The translations under genes were made by a program, and so were the position numbers. Shown in pieces: positions 24,799 to 33,578 of a DNA stretch of 59,342 bases. The notes under the pieces were generated by a model. The model made no database searches. It saw only the letters and a program-made list of their open reading frames with translations, and was not told where the DNA came from. The DNA comes from Chitinophagaceae bacterium (GTDB lineage: Bacteria > Bacteroidota > Bacteroidia > Chitinophagales > Chitinophagaceae), in assembly GCA_016787065.1 (NCBI GenBank), contig JAEUVD010000009.1, positions 1-59,342 on the forward strand. The letters run 5' to 3'. Within the stretch, counting starts at the first letter, position 1. Every line of letters begins with the position of its first letter.

Positions 24799-27700
24799 GT
24801 GAAAATATCTACTTATCTATATACCATACTTTGGATGGTGTTGTTTTGTGCAGCACCAAGTTTGCTTTCCGCCCAAGATCGTTTTACTCAAGCGGGTATC
24901 GACAGCGCAGCTATTCAAACAAAAGTCAATAAATTATTATCGCAGCGCGATAGTATGCTTGCCGCTAATGCCGCCCGAAAAAAGCAAGACAGCATTAATC
25001 GAGTTAACTTAAAAATAAGGCAGCAATTTGTTCGTGATAGTATAATTCAAGCACGCAATGCGAAACGCATAGCTGACAGTATTGCTCGTGTTGAAGCAAA
25101 AAATAAATTAATTCGCGACCAACAAATTAGAGATAGCATTGCAGCAGCTAACAAAAAACGAATCAACGACAGCTTAGCTTATGTAAAATTTAAATCGGAT
25201 AGTTTACTACAAAGGCAGCGTGCTATCTCAGATAGTTTAATTGCTCGAAGGAAATTTGTAACCGATAGCACCAAAATTGCCCGAGACAGTATAAAGAAAA
25301 TTAGAGAAGCGCTAACCAAATACAGGAATAGTAAACAGTACAAAGACAGCGTTGAACTTGTTAAAGCAGCTAAAAAAGATAGTATCAAGGAAGATAGAAT
25401 TACAAAACTCAATGCGTTGCGAGAAAGGCAAAAGCAAATCGCTGACAGTACGAGGGCATCTATCAAACACTATAGCGATAGTGTGGCATCGGATACAAAA
25501 CGTATTCGTGATAGTTTGAATGCCATAGCTAAGGCGAACAATGATAAATTAATAGAAACCAGAAAAAAATACAATGATAGTGTTAGCGTGGTTCGGCAAA
25601 AACGATTAGATAGTTTAAAAATTAAACGGGAGGAGCGAGAAAAGAAATTAGCCGGAAAAAGTAAAGAAAATACAAAGGAGAAAAAGGACCTCAAATTAGC
25701 GATTGCGCTTCATGAAAAGAAAACCGAGGAATGGACGAATGATAAATTACTGAAACGAAAATGGATAATCACCCGTCGAATTTATCAAAACACAGTAACA
25801 CGGTATAACTCATACTATCATGCAAAAAAAAGGTATGATGAAAGCGTTCAGAAAGTTGTAAAAGAGAATAAAGACGACTTTACCAAACCAATCAATTTAT
25901 ACCCTTATGATAACGATAAGGCCGGAAATGCCGTTAGCGGAAACATGGATTCGGTAATCAAAAAGGCATCATACTCTACTCAGATACATGACCCACGTTC
26001 TAAGTGGTTCGATAACCTTTACCTCCTTATGGCGAAGGCCTATTTTCTGAAAGGTGATTATGACGGTGCTATTACTACCTGTACGTTTATTATTAACGAA
26101 TATAAAGAAACACCTAAAAAATCAAAGCGCAGTATTGATACGTCGGCAAGTATCGCAACCAAAGAAAAAGGTAAAAAACTGATCACGTTCTTCAAACATA
26201 AACCGATACGAAATGAAGCCATTCTACTTCTCATAAACGGTTATATTCAAACAGAACAATACGGTGAGGCCCTCACCATGATAACCCTTCTTGAAAAAGA
26301 TAAAGTACTCCCTAAAAAATACTTACCGGACCTCATGCTTTCCAAAGCATATCTTTCCCTTAAACAAAATAATCGAGATGAAGCCATTAAAGCACTCGAA
26401 ATTGCGCTGAAGTCGAAAGTGCCAAGTAAGCAAAAATCAAGAGCTCAGTTTTTATTAGCTCAATTATATGCACTTAATGGGAATTACGATAAATCAACAG
26501 CGGCGTATAAAAAATCGTTCTACAAGAAAAATTCACCTGAAATGGATTTCTATACGCGTCTTCATATTGCTGAAAATGCAGCGAAAGGAGGTGGTGATTT
26601 AGGTTATGCCGTGAGTTTGTTGAACAAAATTATTAAAGATCCTAAGTACGTTAAGTTTAAGGCTCAGGCTTTGGTAACGCTTGCATTAATTCAGAAGAAT
26701 GATAATGTAGACAAGGCAATTGCTACCTTATTAAAAAGTATTGCCGACCCTGAAAATAAAAATGCGTCTTCCCGTGCTGTGGCTTTTTCAGAATTAGGTT
26801 CTATCTATTTTGAACAGAAAAAATATGTTCAAGCAAAAAATTGTTACGATACCGCCATCAATCTGGGCACCGACCCACCCATAGACCATTTAGAAGAAAT
26901 TTCGTACAAACGAAATGTATTAATTGATATTGTTCTGTACGTTTCTACCATTCATGAACAAGATAGTTTACTTGCGCTATCTAACCTTTCAGAAAAGGAA
27001 AAAAGAGCCATCGTAAAAAAGGAAATTGATCGTTTAAATAAAGAACGTGAGAATGAGGCTATGTTGAAGGTTGAAACAATGAAACCTATTGGTAAAAATA
27101 ACACAGGTACTTCCAATACAAGTAATACTTCTACTTGGTATTTCACAAAACCTGAGTTAGTGGAACAAGGCCTCAAAGACTTCAAGCAAAAATGGGGAAC
27201 CCGCAAGTTACAAGATAATTGGCGACGCGTTGGAGCCAATGATTTACTTGCTAATTCCGGGGATGAAGACAGCTCCGAAAATGGAGAAAATAAAGCAGCA
27301 AGTTTTGATCTTTGGTCGAAAATTCCAAGTTCACAGGCGCAGAAAGATAGCTGTCATCTGAAAATCATGAATGCATTTTACGGTTTAGGACTTGCGTATT
27401 ACTCTCAACTTTCTGATTATCCGAATTCGAATGCCACCTTCGATACCTTGCTACAACGCTACCCAAAAACCAAGTATAAACCCGAAGTGTATTATGCGGA
27501 GTATCTCAATTACGGCCTTCTCAAAAACGAAGAAAAATCAACCTATTACAAGAATCTTTTACTGAAAGAGTTTCCATCTTCTGAACTTGCCAAACTCACC
27601 TCTAATTCAAATTTTAAAGCCGATCAAAATCGTGCTATGCAGAGCGATTACGAAAACACATACACTCTATATAAAGAAGATAAATTTGAAGAAGCACTAT

Positions 27701-28341
27701 CCGAAATAAGTAAGGTTGAAAAGAATAATCCGCTGATGGCAAAATACAAATTAATGGAAGCATTATGCCATGCCGGATTAAAGAAACTTACTCAATGTAA
27801 ATCAGGATTGATGGCGGTGATTAGTGAATACCCTGAAAGTTCGGAACAACGAAAAGCGCAAGAAGTATTGGCTTATATTTCGAAGTATGAAAGTGAAATG
27901 AATAACGATAGTTCTTCTAAAAAAATCAGTGATAGCTTAGACAAAAATATGAATCTGAAAAGCTCGGAGGCATTCGGGCAATACATCCCCGACCCTACGG
28001 GCATGCAACTTGTAATGATTTATTTAAAGAATGCCGATAACAAAACTACGGCATTCAAAGCCGGTATTAGCGATTACAATTTGCTTCGCTACAATGTAGA
28101 AGAGTATGCCACCGGTCTTAACTACATTTCTACGAATGAAGCGCTTGTAACAGTAAAAACTTTTCCGACCGTTCAAGCAGCAAAAAAGTATCTCAATGAT
28201 TTGAAAAAGGAAAAATCGGTTTTCTCGCAATTAAAATCAAGCGATTTTGAGTTAAGTATTATTACGCAACAAAATTTCATTGAATTGCTCAAAACAAAAG
28301 ATATTAATGGTTACCAAGATTTCTATAAAAAGAACTACTAA
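24799..28341 (+). CDS. PorW/SprE-like type IX secretion system protein
   Basis: This 1180-residue protein starts at a GTG and has a signal peptide ending near residue 26 (LLSAQ). Residues ~30-300 are a highly charged helical region with the dipeptide Asp-Ser recurring every 10-20 residues (DSI, DSL). Several tetratricopeptide-like repeats follow (about 390-720 and 850-1010), and then a C-terminal domain of about 110 residues ending DFYKKNY. The C-terminal pattern (LVMIYLKNAD, FKAGISDYN, VKTFPTVQAAKKYL, NFIELLKTKD) matches PorW/SprE. That protein links T9SS motor and translocon and is needed for gliding and secretion. The usual lipobox is not obvious. Confidence 0.83.
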   Translation: MKISTYLYTILWMVLFCAAPSLLSAQDRFTQAGIDSAAIQTKVNKLLSQRDSMLAANAARKKQDSINRVNLKIRQQFVRDSIIQARNAKRIADSIARVEAKNKLIRDQQIRDSIAAANKKRINDSLAYVKFKSDSLLQRQRAISDSLIARRKFVTDSTKIARDSIKKIREALTKYRNSKQYKDSVELVKAAKKDSIKEDRITKLNALRERQKQIADSTRASIKHYSDSVASDTKRIRDSLNAIAKANNDKLIETRKKYNDSVSVVRQKRLDSLKIKREEREKKLAGKSKENTKEKKDLKLAIALHEKKTEEWTNDKLLKRKWIITRRIYQNTVTRYNSYYHAKKRYDESVQKVVKENKDDFTKPINLYPYDNDKAGNAVSGNMDSVIKKASYSTQIHDPRSKWFDNLYLLMAKAYFLKGDYDGAITTCTFIINEYKETPKKSKRSIDTSASIATKEKGKKLITFFKHKPIRNEAILLLINGYIQTEQYGEALTMITLLEKDKVLPKKYLPDLMLSKAYLSLKQNNRDEAIKALEIALKSKVPSKQKSRAQFLLAQLYALNGNYDKSTAAYKKSFYKKNSPEMDFYTRLHIAENAAKGGGDLGYAVSLLNKIIKDPKYVKFKAQALVTLALIQKNDNVDKAIATLLKSIADPENKNASSRAVAFSELGSIYFEQKKYVQAKNCYDTAINLGTDPPIDHLEEISYKRNVLIDIVLYVSTIHEQDSLLALSNLSEKEKRAIVKKEIDRLNKERENEAMLKVETMKPIGKNNTGTSNTSNTSTWYFTKPELVEQGLKDFKQKWGTRKLQDNWRRVGANDLLANSGDEDSSENGENKAASFDLWSKIPSSQAQKDSCHLKIMNAFYGLGLAYYSQLSDYPNSNATFDTLLQRYPKTKYKPEVYYAEYLNYGLLKNEEKSTYYKNLLLKEFPSSELAKLTSNSNFKADQNRAMQSDYENTYTLYKEDKFEEALSEISKVEKNNPLMAKYKLMEALCHAGLKKLTQCKSGLMAVISEYPESSEQRKAQEVLAYISKYESEMNNDSSSKKISDSLDKNMNLKSSEAFGQYIPDPTGMQLVMIYLKNADNKTTAFKAGISDYNLLRYNVEEYATGLNYISTNEALVTVKTFPTVQAAKKYLNDLKKEKSVFSQLKSSDFELSIITQQNFIELLKTKDINGYQDFYKKNY

Positions 28342-28343
28342 CC

Positions 28344-28871
28344 ATGAGCGCAAGTATTGATTGTGCCTATTACAAAAGCCCGGTAGGTGATTTAATAATT
28401 GGTGTTTATAACGATGCCGTTTGTATGATTGATTGGAAATATAGAAAAATGCGTTCGCAAATTGATCAGCGAATTTGTTCTTTTTTTAAAAGTGAATACA
28501 TTTTCCAAGGTCATCCACTGCACGATGTAGTAACTCATGAGCTGGAGGCCTATTTCCAAAAACAAGTTACCACCTTTTCATTTCCCTTGAATTTAGCCGG
28601 AACCTCGTTTCAATGTGAAATTTGGAAATTACTACAACAAATTCCTTACGGAAAAACTTTGAGTTATCTTCAATTAGCTAAACTTTATGGCAATGAATTG
28701 GCCATTCGAGCTGTTGCCTCGGCAAATGGTGCCAATGCCATTTCGATCGTGATTCCATGCCACAGAATAATAGGCAGTAAGGGTGAGCTTACCGGCTATG
28801 CTGGAGGTATCCAAGCGAAGAAAAAACTATTGCAATTAGAAGGAAATAACCTGCAAGCAGAATTATTTTAA
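28344..28871 (+). CDS. ogt: Methylated-DNA-protein-cysteine methyltransferase
   Basis: This 175-residue protein has the C-terminal alkyltransferase domain: FQCEIWKLLQQIPYGKTLSY, AIRAVASANGANAISIVIPCHRIIG with the acceptor cysteine C139, and GYAGG. The N-terminal ~80 residues form the variable domain of Ogt-type proteins. It transfers the methyl group from O6-methylguanine to C139 in a single-use reaction. It lies only two bases after the PorW-like gene, so it may be co-transcribed with it. A weak AT-rich hairpin follows. Confidence 0.93.
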   Translation: MSASIDCAYYKSPVGDLIIGVYNDAVCMIDWKYRKMRSQIDQRICSFFKSEYIFQGHPLHDVVTHELEAYFQKQVTTFSFPLNLAGTSFQCEIWKLLQQIPYGKTLSYLQLAKLYGNELAIRAVASANGANAISIVIPCHRIIGSKGELTGYAGGIQAKKKLLQLEGNNLQAELF

Positions 28872-28890
28872 AGAAGCACTATCTTCTTTT
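28870..28890 (+). terminator. Weak candidate terminator
   Basis: AAAGAAG (28870-28876) pairs with CTTCTTT (28883-28889) around a six-base loop. The T run is short and the stem has only two G-C pairs. It separates the alkyltransferase from the pyrR promoter. Confidence 0.4.
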
Positions 28891-28919
28891 TAAAATAAGG
28901 AAATCCTCAGAACTGTTAT

Positions 28920-28927
28920 TATATTTG
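28920..28927 (+). promoter_or_regulatory. -7 promoter element of pyrR-pyrB
   Basis: TATATTTG is a perfect TAnnTTTG. It ends five bases before the ATG at 28933, so the mRNA probably has no leader. No PyrR-type attenuator can therefore lie upstream of pyrR, and none was seen between pyrR and pyrB. Confidence 0.5.
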
Positions 28928-28932
28928 CCCGA

Positions 28933-29466
28933 ATGAAGTTGCTGCTTGATCAGGAAAAATTTGATTTCGTAATTCAACGACTGGCACAACAATTAATTGA
29001 AAATCATCCTGATTTTGTCAATTGTGTCTTAATTGGCATACAACCTAGAGGTATATTTTTAGCGAATCGTATTGTTGCTCAAATCAAATATGATTTCAAA
29101 ATCGTTGTTCCTTATGGTAAACTGGATATCACGTTCCACCGCGATGATATTCATAGTCAGAATAATATGCTGATTCCCAATCAAACAGATATTGATTTTA
29201 GTATCGATGGCAAACAAGTTATTTTGATTGATGATGTTCTATACACCGGACGAACCATACGCAGTGCGTTGGATGCACTGGTTGATTTCGGCCGACCCGA
29301 TAAAGTTGAATTAATGGCCTTAATCGACCGTAGATATAGTCGTGAATTCCCTATTCAAGCCGATTACATCGGTTTACGGGTAGATTCTATTTTCAGTCAG
29401 AAGGTCAAAGTATTTTGGAAAGAAAACGATAAAAAAGACGAAGTTGTACTTATAGACAATCATTGA
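28933..29466 (+). CDS. pyrR: PyrR-like uracil phosphoribosyltransferase/regulator
   Basis: This 177-residue protein has a type I phosphoribosyltransferase fold: NCVLIGIQPRGIFLANRI, the PYGKLDITFHRDD block and the PRPP loop VILIDDVLYTGRTIRSAL. These are PyrR features. In Bacillus, PyrR binds pyr mRNA and also has uracil phosphoribosyltransferase activity. Here it sits directly before pyrB (the ATG of pyrB is three bases after its stop), so a link with pyrimidine synthesis is clear. There is no leader with a terminator/anti-terminator in front of the operon, so the mRNA-binding role is uncertain. Confidence 0.88.
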   Translation: MKLLLDQEKFDFVIQRLAQQLIENHPDFVNCVLIGIQPRGIFLANRIVAQIKYDFKIVVPYGKLDITFHRDDIHSQNNMLIPNQTDIDFSIDGKQVILIDDVLYTGRTIRSALDALVDFGRPDKVELMALIDRRYSREFPIQADYIGLRVDSIFSQKVKVFWKENDKKDEVVLIDNH

Positions 29467-29468
29467 TC

Positions 29469-30398
29469 ATGGAAAAAACAACGTTCACTCAAAAGCATTT
29501 ACTGGGTATTAAAGACCTAACCCGTAATGATATTGAGCTTGTTTTAAAAACAGCAGATTCATTTAAAGATTTAATGAACCGCCCGGTAAAAAAAGTTCCT
29601 AGTTTGAAGGATACAACGATTGTGAATTTATTTTATGAAAACTCAACTCGAACTCGAATTTCGTTTGAACTTGCAGAAAAGCGTTTAAGCGCCGATACCA
29701 TCAATTTTGCCACGAGTAGTTCATCGGTATCGAAAGGTGAAACCTTAATTGATACCGCCAATAATATCCTTTCTATGAAGGTGGATATGATTGTGATGCG
29801 ACATTATGCAAGCGGAGCACCTCACTTTTTGAGTCGACACGTTGATGCGGCTATCATCAATGCCGGAGATGGAACCAATGAACATCCTACTCAAGCATTA
29901 CTCGATGCTTACTCGATTCGAGAACAACTTGGTTCACTTCAAGGGAAAAAAGTAGCTATTCTCGGTGATATCATGCATTCGCGAGTGGCCCTTTCTAATA
30001 TTTTCTGTTTGAAAAAATTGGGAGCCGAAGTAACGGTAGCCGGCCCTCCCACCCTGATTCCCAAACATATTAAAAGTTTAGGTGTAAACGTAACCTATAA
30101 TATTCAAGAGGCTTTGGCTTGGTGTGATGTAGCCAATGTATTACGCATTCAGTTAGAACGACAAAACCTACCGTTATTCTCATCGTTGCGTGAATATTCG
30201 CTCTACTATGGCGTTACCAAAAAAATGCTAGATAGTTTAAAAAAGGAAATTGTGTTGATGCATCCAGGCCCTATAAACCGAGGGGTTGAATTAAGTTCAG
30301 ATGCGGCAGACAGCCACCACTCCATCATTCTAAATCAAGTTGAAAATGGCGTTGCCGTTCGTATGGCGGTTCTTTACTTATTAGCCGGTAAAAAATAA
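29469..30398 (+). CDS. pyrB: Aspartate carbamoyltransferase catalytic subunit
   Basis: This 309-residue protein has the carbamoyl-phosphate loop FYENSTRTRISFELAEKRL (about 44-62). It also has SVSKGETLIDTANNI, the HPTQALLDAYSIRE block and the aspartate-binding VLMHPGPINRGVEL segment. It joins aspartate and carbamoyl phosphate in de novo pyrimidine synthesis. I chose the ATG at 29469 over a TTG at 29463 because the latter adds only two residues and overlaps the pyrR stop. No pyrI regulatory gene is present. Confidence 0.95.
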   Translation: MEKTTFTQKHLLGIKDLTRNDIELVLKTADSFKDLMNRPVKKVPSLKDTTIVNLFYENSTRTRISFELAEKRLSADTINFATSSSSVSKGETLIDTANNILSMKVDMIVMRHYASGAPHFLSRHVDAAIINAGDGTNEHPTQALLDAYSIREQLGSLQGKKVAILGDIMHSRVALSNIFCLKKLGAEVTVAGPPTLIPKHIKSLGVNVTYNIQEALAWCDVANVLRIQLERQNLPLFSSLREYSLYYGVTKKMLDSLKKEIVLMHPGPINRGVELSSDAADSHHSIILNQVENGVAVRMAVLYLLAGKK

Positions 30399-30442
30399 GG
30401 GTTCATAAAGGCAAATCAGTGGATATTGAAAAATTCGGATTT

Positions 30443-30457
30443 GAAATAGAATATTTC
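30443..30457. promoter_or_regulatory. Inverted repeat upstream of T9SS protein gene
   Basis: GAAATA (30443-30448) and TATTTC (30452-30457) are separated by three bases, 41 bases before the ATG at 30498. A TATCTTG with -7 character lies between it and the gene. It could be an operator or chance in AT-rich DNA. Confidence 0.25.
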
Positions 30458-30497
30458 CAATATAAAAATCATATCTTGCAACAAATTAATCATTACA

Positions 30498-31514
30498 ATG
30501 ACGAAAAAGTTTACTCTATTCTTATTGGCTATAATTTGTTTTATCAACAGCAGTTATGGAGCCACCCAAACCATTAATGTAAACCTTACCGCTTCAAGTC
30601 CAACTTTTACACGACCTGTATCCGGCAATCCTCCAAGTTCTTTGTCACCACAAACAGGATGCTATTACAGTGTTTTCGTGTTTACAGCACCTTTATCAGG
30701 TTCTTATCAATTTCAGGCTGTTGGAACGCTTGACAATTTTGGTTGCTTGTATCAAAATTCTTTTGTACCATCAAGCCCATTAACAAATATTCTTCGTTCT
30801 AATGATGACTGGAATCCTTCAGACCCATTAAACAAAAATTACGGTTTCACCAGAACCTTAACAGCAGGGGTAACCTATTATTTGGTTTCAACCATGTTCT
30901 ATGGTGCAACTACCGGAAGCTATCAAGTAAATATTACAGGGCCATTTACCACGGCATTACCTGTTGAGTTATCCGCCTTCAATGGTCGTCTAATTAATGA
31001 TGAAGTTGAATTAACCTGGACTACTAGTACTGAACAAAACTGTTCTGGTTTTAATGTAGAGCGCAGTTTGGATGGTAAATCCTTTGAAAAACTTTCTTTT
31101 GTTGCATCAAATGCAAGTAATGGTAATAGCAACGAAGAATTAAATTATACTTTTTCAGACGCTAAACCTGCTGCCGTTAATTATTACCGTATTGGGCAAG
31201 TTGATTTAGATGGAAAAGTGATTTACAGTCAAGTAATCATCATTGATGTAAACAACTTAAATGCTACCGTTAATACTTATCCAAACCCGGTTTCAAATGA
31301 ATTAAACGTTCAGTTCTATACATCTAAAATTTCAAAAGCTGAAGTTACCTTACATGATATGCTAGGTCGGGTTATTGTTCAATCCACAACGAATACTGTG
31401 GTTGGTAATAACATCCAAAAAGTAGATATGAGCAACTGCAATACCGGTATGTATATCTTAACTACATCTATCAATGGTAAAAAGTTGAATGCTTCTTCAA
31501 TCATGAAGCAATAA
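30498..31514 (+). CDS. Secreted protein with T9SS type A sorting domain
   Basis: This 338-residue protein has a signal peptide ending near residue 21 (SSYGA). A beta-sandwich domain (about 25-150) resembles pre-peptidase C-terminal-like folds: YYSVFVFTAPLSGSYQF and LTAGVTYYLVSTMFYG. A spacer typical of Bacteroidota secreted proteins follows (LPVELSAFNGRL, ELTWTTSTEQNCSGFNVERSLDGKSFE). A type A sorting domain (about 256-338, TYPNPVSNELNV, DMLGRVI, GMYILTT) ends it. No enzymatic motif is visible. A strong terminator directly follows. Confidence 0.88.
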   Translation: MTKKFTLFLLAIICFINSSYGATQTINVNLTASSPTFTRPVSGNPPSSLSPQTGCYYSVFVFTAPLSGSYQFQAVGTLDNFGCLYQNSFVPSSPLTNILRSNDDWNPSDPLNKNYGFTRTLTAGVTYYLVSTMFYGATTGSYQVNITGPFTTALPVELSAFNGRLINDEVELTWTTSTEQNCSGFNVERSLDGKSFEKLSFVASNASNGNSNEELNYTFSDAKPAAVNYYRIGQVDLDGKVIYSQVIIIDVNNLNATVNTYPNPVSNELNVQFYTSKISKAEVTLHDMLGRVIVQSTTNTVVGNNIQKVDMSNCNTGMYILTTSINGKKLNASSIMKQ

Positions 31515-31543
31515 ATTAAAAATTATTCTTCTTTATCTTCGTG

Positions 31544-31573
31544 GCTCCGTCAGATTTTGACGGAGCTTTTTTT
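31544..31573 (+). terminator. Strong terminator abutting the next start codon
   Basis: GCTCCGTCA (31544-31552) pairs perfectly with TGACGGAGC (31558-31566) around a five-base loop and is followed by seven T. The final T is directly followed by the ATG of the cca-like gene at 31574, so the terminator fills the space where that gene's leader and ribosome site would be. Confidence 0.88.
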
Positions 31574-33007
31574 ATGCCACACATTCAATTACCTTGTTCT
31601 GAAGAAGAACGCTTTATCATAGATCAGATTACACGAGCTTCCGAAAAATTAAAGACTGAAAGTTTTGTGATTGGTGGCTTTGTACGCGATAAAATTTTAA
31701 ATCGCCCTACTAAGGATATGGATATCGTTTGTTTAGGTGATGGTAATGAATTAGCAGAAACATTTGCGGAACAGTTTAATCCGCCATTAAGTGTTTCTCA
31801 TTTTAAAAACTTTGGAACAGCCCAAGTAAAATATCATCATTTTGAAGTTGAATTTGTTGGTGCTCGTAAAGAATCGTATCGTTCCGATAGTCGTAAACCT
31901 ATGATAGAAGTTGGCACCTTAGAAGATGATCAGAATCGAAGAGATTTAACCATCAATGCCATGGCGTTAAGTTTAAGAACACATGATTATGGTTCCCTGT
32001 TAGACCCTTTTAATGGACTTCAGGATATTGAAGAAAAAAGGTTACGCACGCCACTTCCTCCGGATAGCACATTTTCTGATGATCCGCTGCGCATGATGCG
32101 TGTTATACGATTCGCTTCTCAATTACATTTTAATATTGAAGATGAAACATTAGGAGCTATAAAAAGGAATGCTTCGCGTTTAGCTATCATTTCTAAAGAA
32201 AGAATCATTGATGAACTGCATAAAATCATGCTTTCAACGAAGCCAAGTATTGGTTTGGCTTTACTTTACCAAACCGGATTATTACAAGAATTTTTTCCGG
32301 AGTTGGCCGCTTTAGCTGGCACGGAAAATATTGAAGGGAAAGGGCATAAAGATAATTTCTATCATACCATTCAAGTGGTAGATCAGATTTCCTTACATAC
32401 CAATAATCTGTGGTTACGATGGGCCGCTTTGTTGCATGATATTGGTAAACCTTCCACTAAGAAATTTGAAGTTGGTTTAGGATGGACCTTTCATGGCCAT
32501 GAATGGATAGGGTCTAAAATGATCCCCGGTATTTTTAAGCGATTAAAAATGCCACAGCATGAACAAATGAAGTATGTTCAGAAATTAGTTCAACTACATC
32601 ATCGTCCGGTTAGTTTAACCTCCGAAGATATTACCGATAGTGCCATGCGTCGGTTATTATTTGATGCCGGAGATGAACTAGATGATTTAATGACCCTTTG
32701 CAACGCAGATATTACGTCTAAAAATCCAGACAAGGTAAAACGCTATCGCGCGAATTATGAACTAGTAAAAATACGCTTGAAAGAAGTGGAGGAATCAGAT
32801 CATATTCGTAACTGGCAACCACCAATTACTGGAGAAATTATCATGGAAACATTCAACCTATCTCCCTCCAGAACAGTTGGACTCATTAAAGATGCGGTAC
32901 GAGAAGCAATCCTCGACGGATTAATTAAAAATGATTTTGAGGAAGCCTTTCAGTTTATGATAACTAAAGCGAATGAATTACATTTACAGCCTGTTAAGAA
33001 AGCATAA
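31574..33007 (+). CDS. cca: CCA-adding tRNA nucleotidyltransferase with HD domain
   Basis: This 477-residue protein has the nucleotidyltransferase head FVIGGFVRDKIL (GGFVRD at 34-39) and the catalytic DMD (48-50). The RRDLTINAMAL block, neck and body segments and a C-terminal HD domain (LLHDIGKPSTKKF) follow. It adds or repairs the 3' CCA end of tRNAs, although bacterial poly(A) polymerases share the same head. An in-frame GTG at 31541 would add residues encoded by the terminator stem, so I chose the ATG at 31574. It leads a tight three-gene operon with miaA. Confidence 0.88.
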   Translation: MPHIQLPCSEEERFIIDQITRASEKLKTESFVIGGFVRDKILNRPTKDMDIVCLGDGNELAETFAEQFNPPLSVSHFKNFGTAQVKYHHFEVEFVGARKESYRSDSRKPMIEVGTLEDDQNRRDLTINAMALSLRTHDYGSLLDPFNGLQDIEEKRLRTPLPPDSTFSDDPLRMMRVIRFASQLHFNIEDETLGAIKRNASRLAIISKERIIDELHKIMLSTKPSIGLALLYQTGLLQEFFPELAALAGTENIEGKGHKDNFYHTIQVVDQISLHTNNLWLRWAALLHDIGKPSTKKFEVGLGWTFHGHEWIGSKMIPGIFKRLKMPQHEQMKYVQKLVQLHHRPVSLTSEDITDSAMRRLLFDAGDELDDLMTLCNADITSKNPDKVKRYRANYELVKIRLKEVEESDHIRNWQPPITGEIIMETFNLSPSRTVGLIKDAVREAILDGLIKNDFEEAFQFMITKANELHLQPVKKA

Positions 33008-33009
33008 GT

Positions 33010-33576
33010 ATGTCGTTATTAAAATTTAAAGTTTATTGGGAAGATGATTCGGATATTTTCAGAGATATTGAAATACTATCAGCTCAATCATTCTATGAAT
33101 TTCATCAATGTATCAAAACGAATTTTCAGTTGCCGGAAACTTTAGAAGCGTCTTTTTTTCTGAGTGATGACCGTTATATAAAAGGACGGGAAATTTCTTC
33201 CACAGTTGAAAAAAACCTGCGCGATGCACCAGCTTTAAGTATGAAGAAAACGCCAATAGGAGCTTTAATGAATGATCCACATCAGAAATTTGTTTATGCC
33301 TGTAATAATGAAAAGAATTGGCATTTTCTTCTAGATGTAATTACATTCAAGGAAGATCATCCGGATGTTTATTTATTTCCACGTTGCGTTCGAAGTGAAG
33401 GTTTATCCCCATCTCAATTTGGTTTAGGTTTAAATAATAAACCCGGAGTAATGGAAGTGGAGGAAAAATATGATTTAGCATCGCGGGATGGGTTTGGTGA
33501 TGAAGGCGAAGAGGATGATCAAACGGAGGATATGGCTGATGAAGGAGGAGACGATAAATATACCGACGATTTATAA
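33010..33576 (+). CDS. pRiA4b ORF-3-like (IS1096 passenger TnpR-like) domain protein
   Basis: This 188-residue protein has the pattern of the plasmid pRiA4b ORF-3 domain. Examples are IEILSAQSFYEFHQCIKTNFQL near residue 20, HQKFVYACNNEKNWHFLLDV near 97 and YLFPRCVRSEGLSPSQFG near 125. The acidic tail has about 20 Asp or Glu in the last 35 residues. The function of the family is unknown despite its mobile-element name. It lies two bases after cca and two bases before miaA, which suggests a role linked to tRNA maturation. There is no transposon signature around it. Confidence 0.75.
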   Translation: MSLLKFKVYWEDDSDIFRDIEILSAQSFYEFHQCIKTNFQLPETLEASFFLSDDRYIKGREISSTVEKNLRDAPALSMKKTPIGALMNDPHQKFVYACNNEKNWHFLLDVITFKEDHPDVYLFPRCVRSEGLSPSQFGLGLNNKPGVMEVEEKYDLASRDGFGDEGEEDDQTEDMADEGGDDKYTDDL

Positions 33577-33578
33577 AC

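Noticed and set aside
31541..31573. GTG start of the cca gene giving 11 more residues
   Set aside because: The extra codons are the terminator stem and T run, and the family normally begins close to the ATG at 31574.
33010..33576. Insertion-sequence remnant because of the family name IS1096 passenger
   Set aside because: No transposase, terminal repeats or target duplications, and the gene is tightly packed between cca and miaA.
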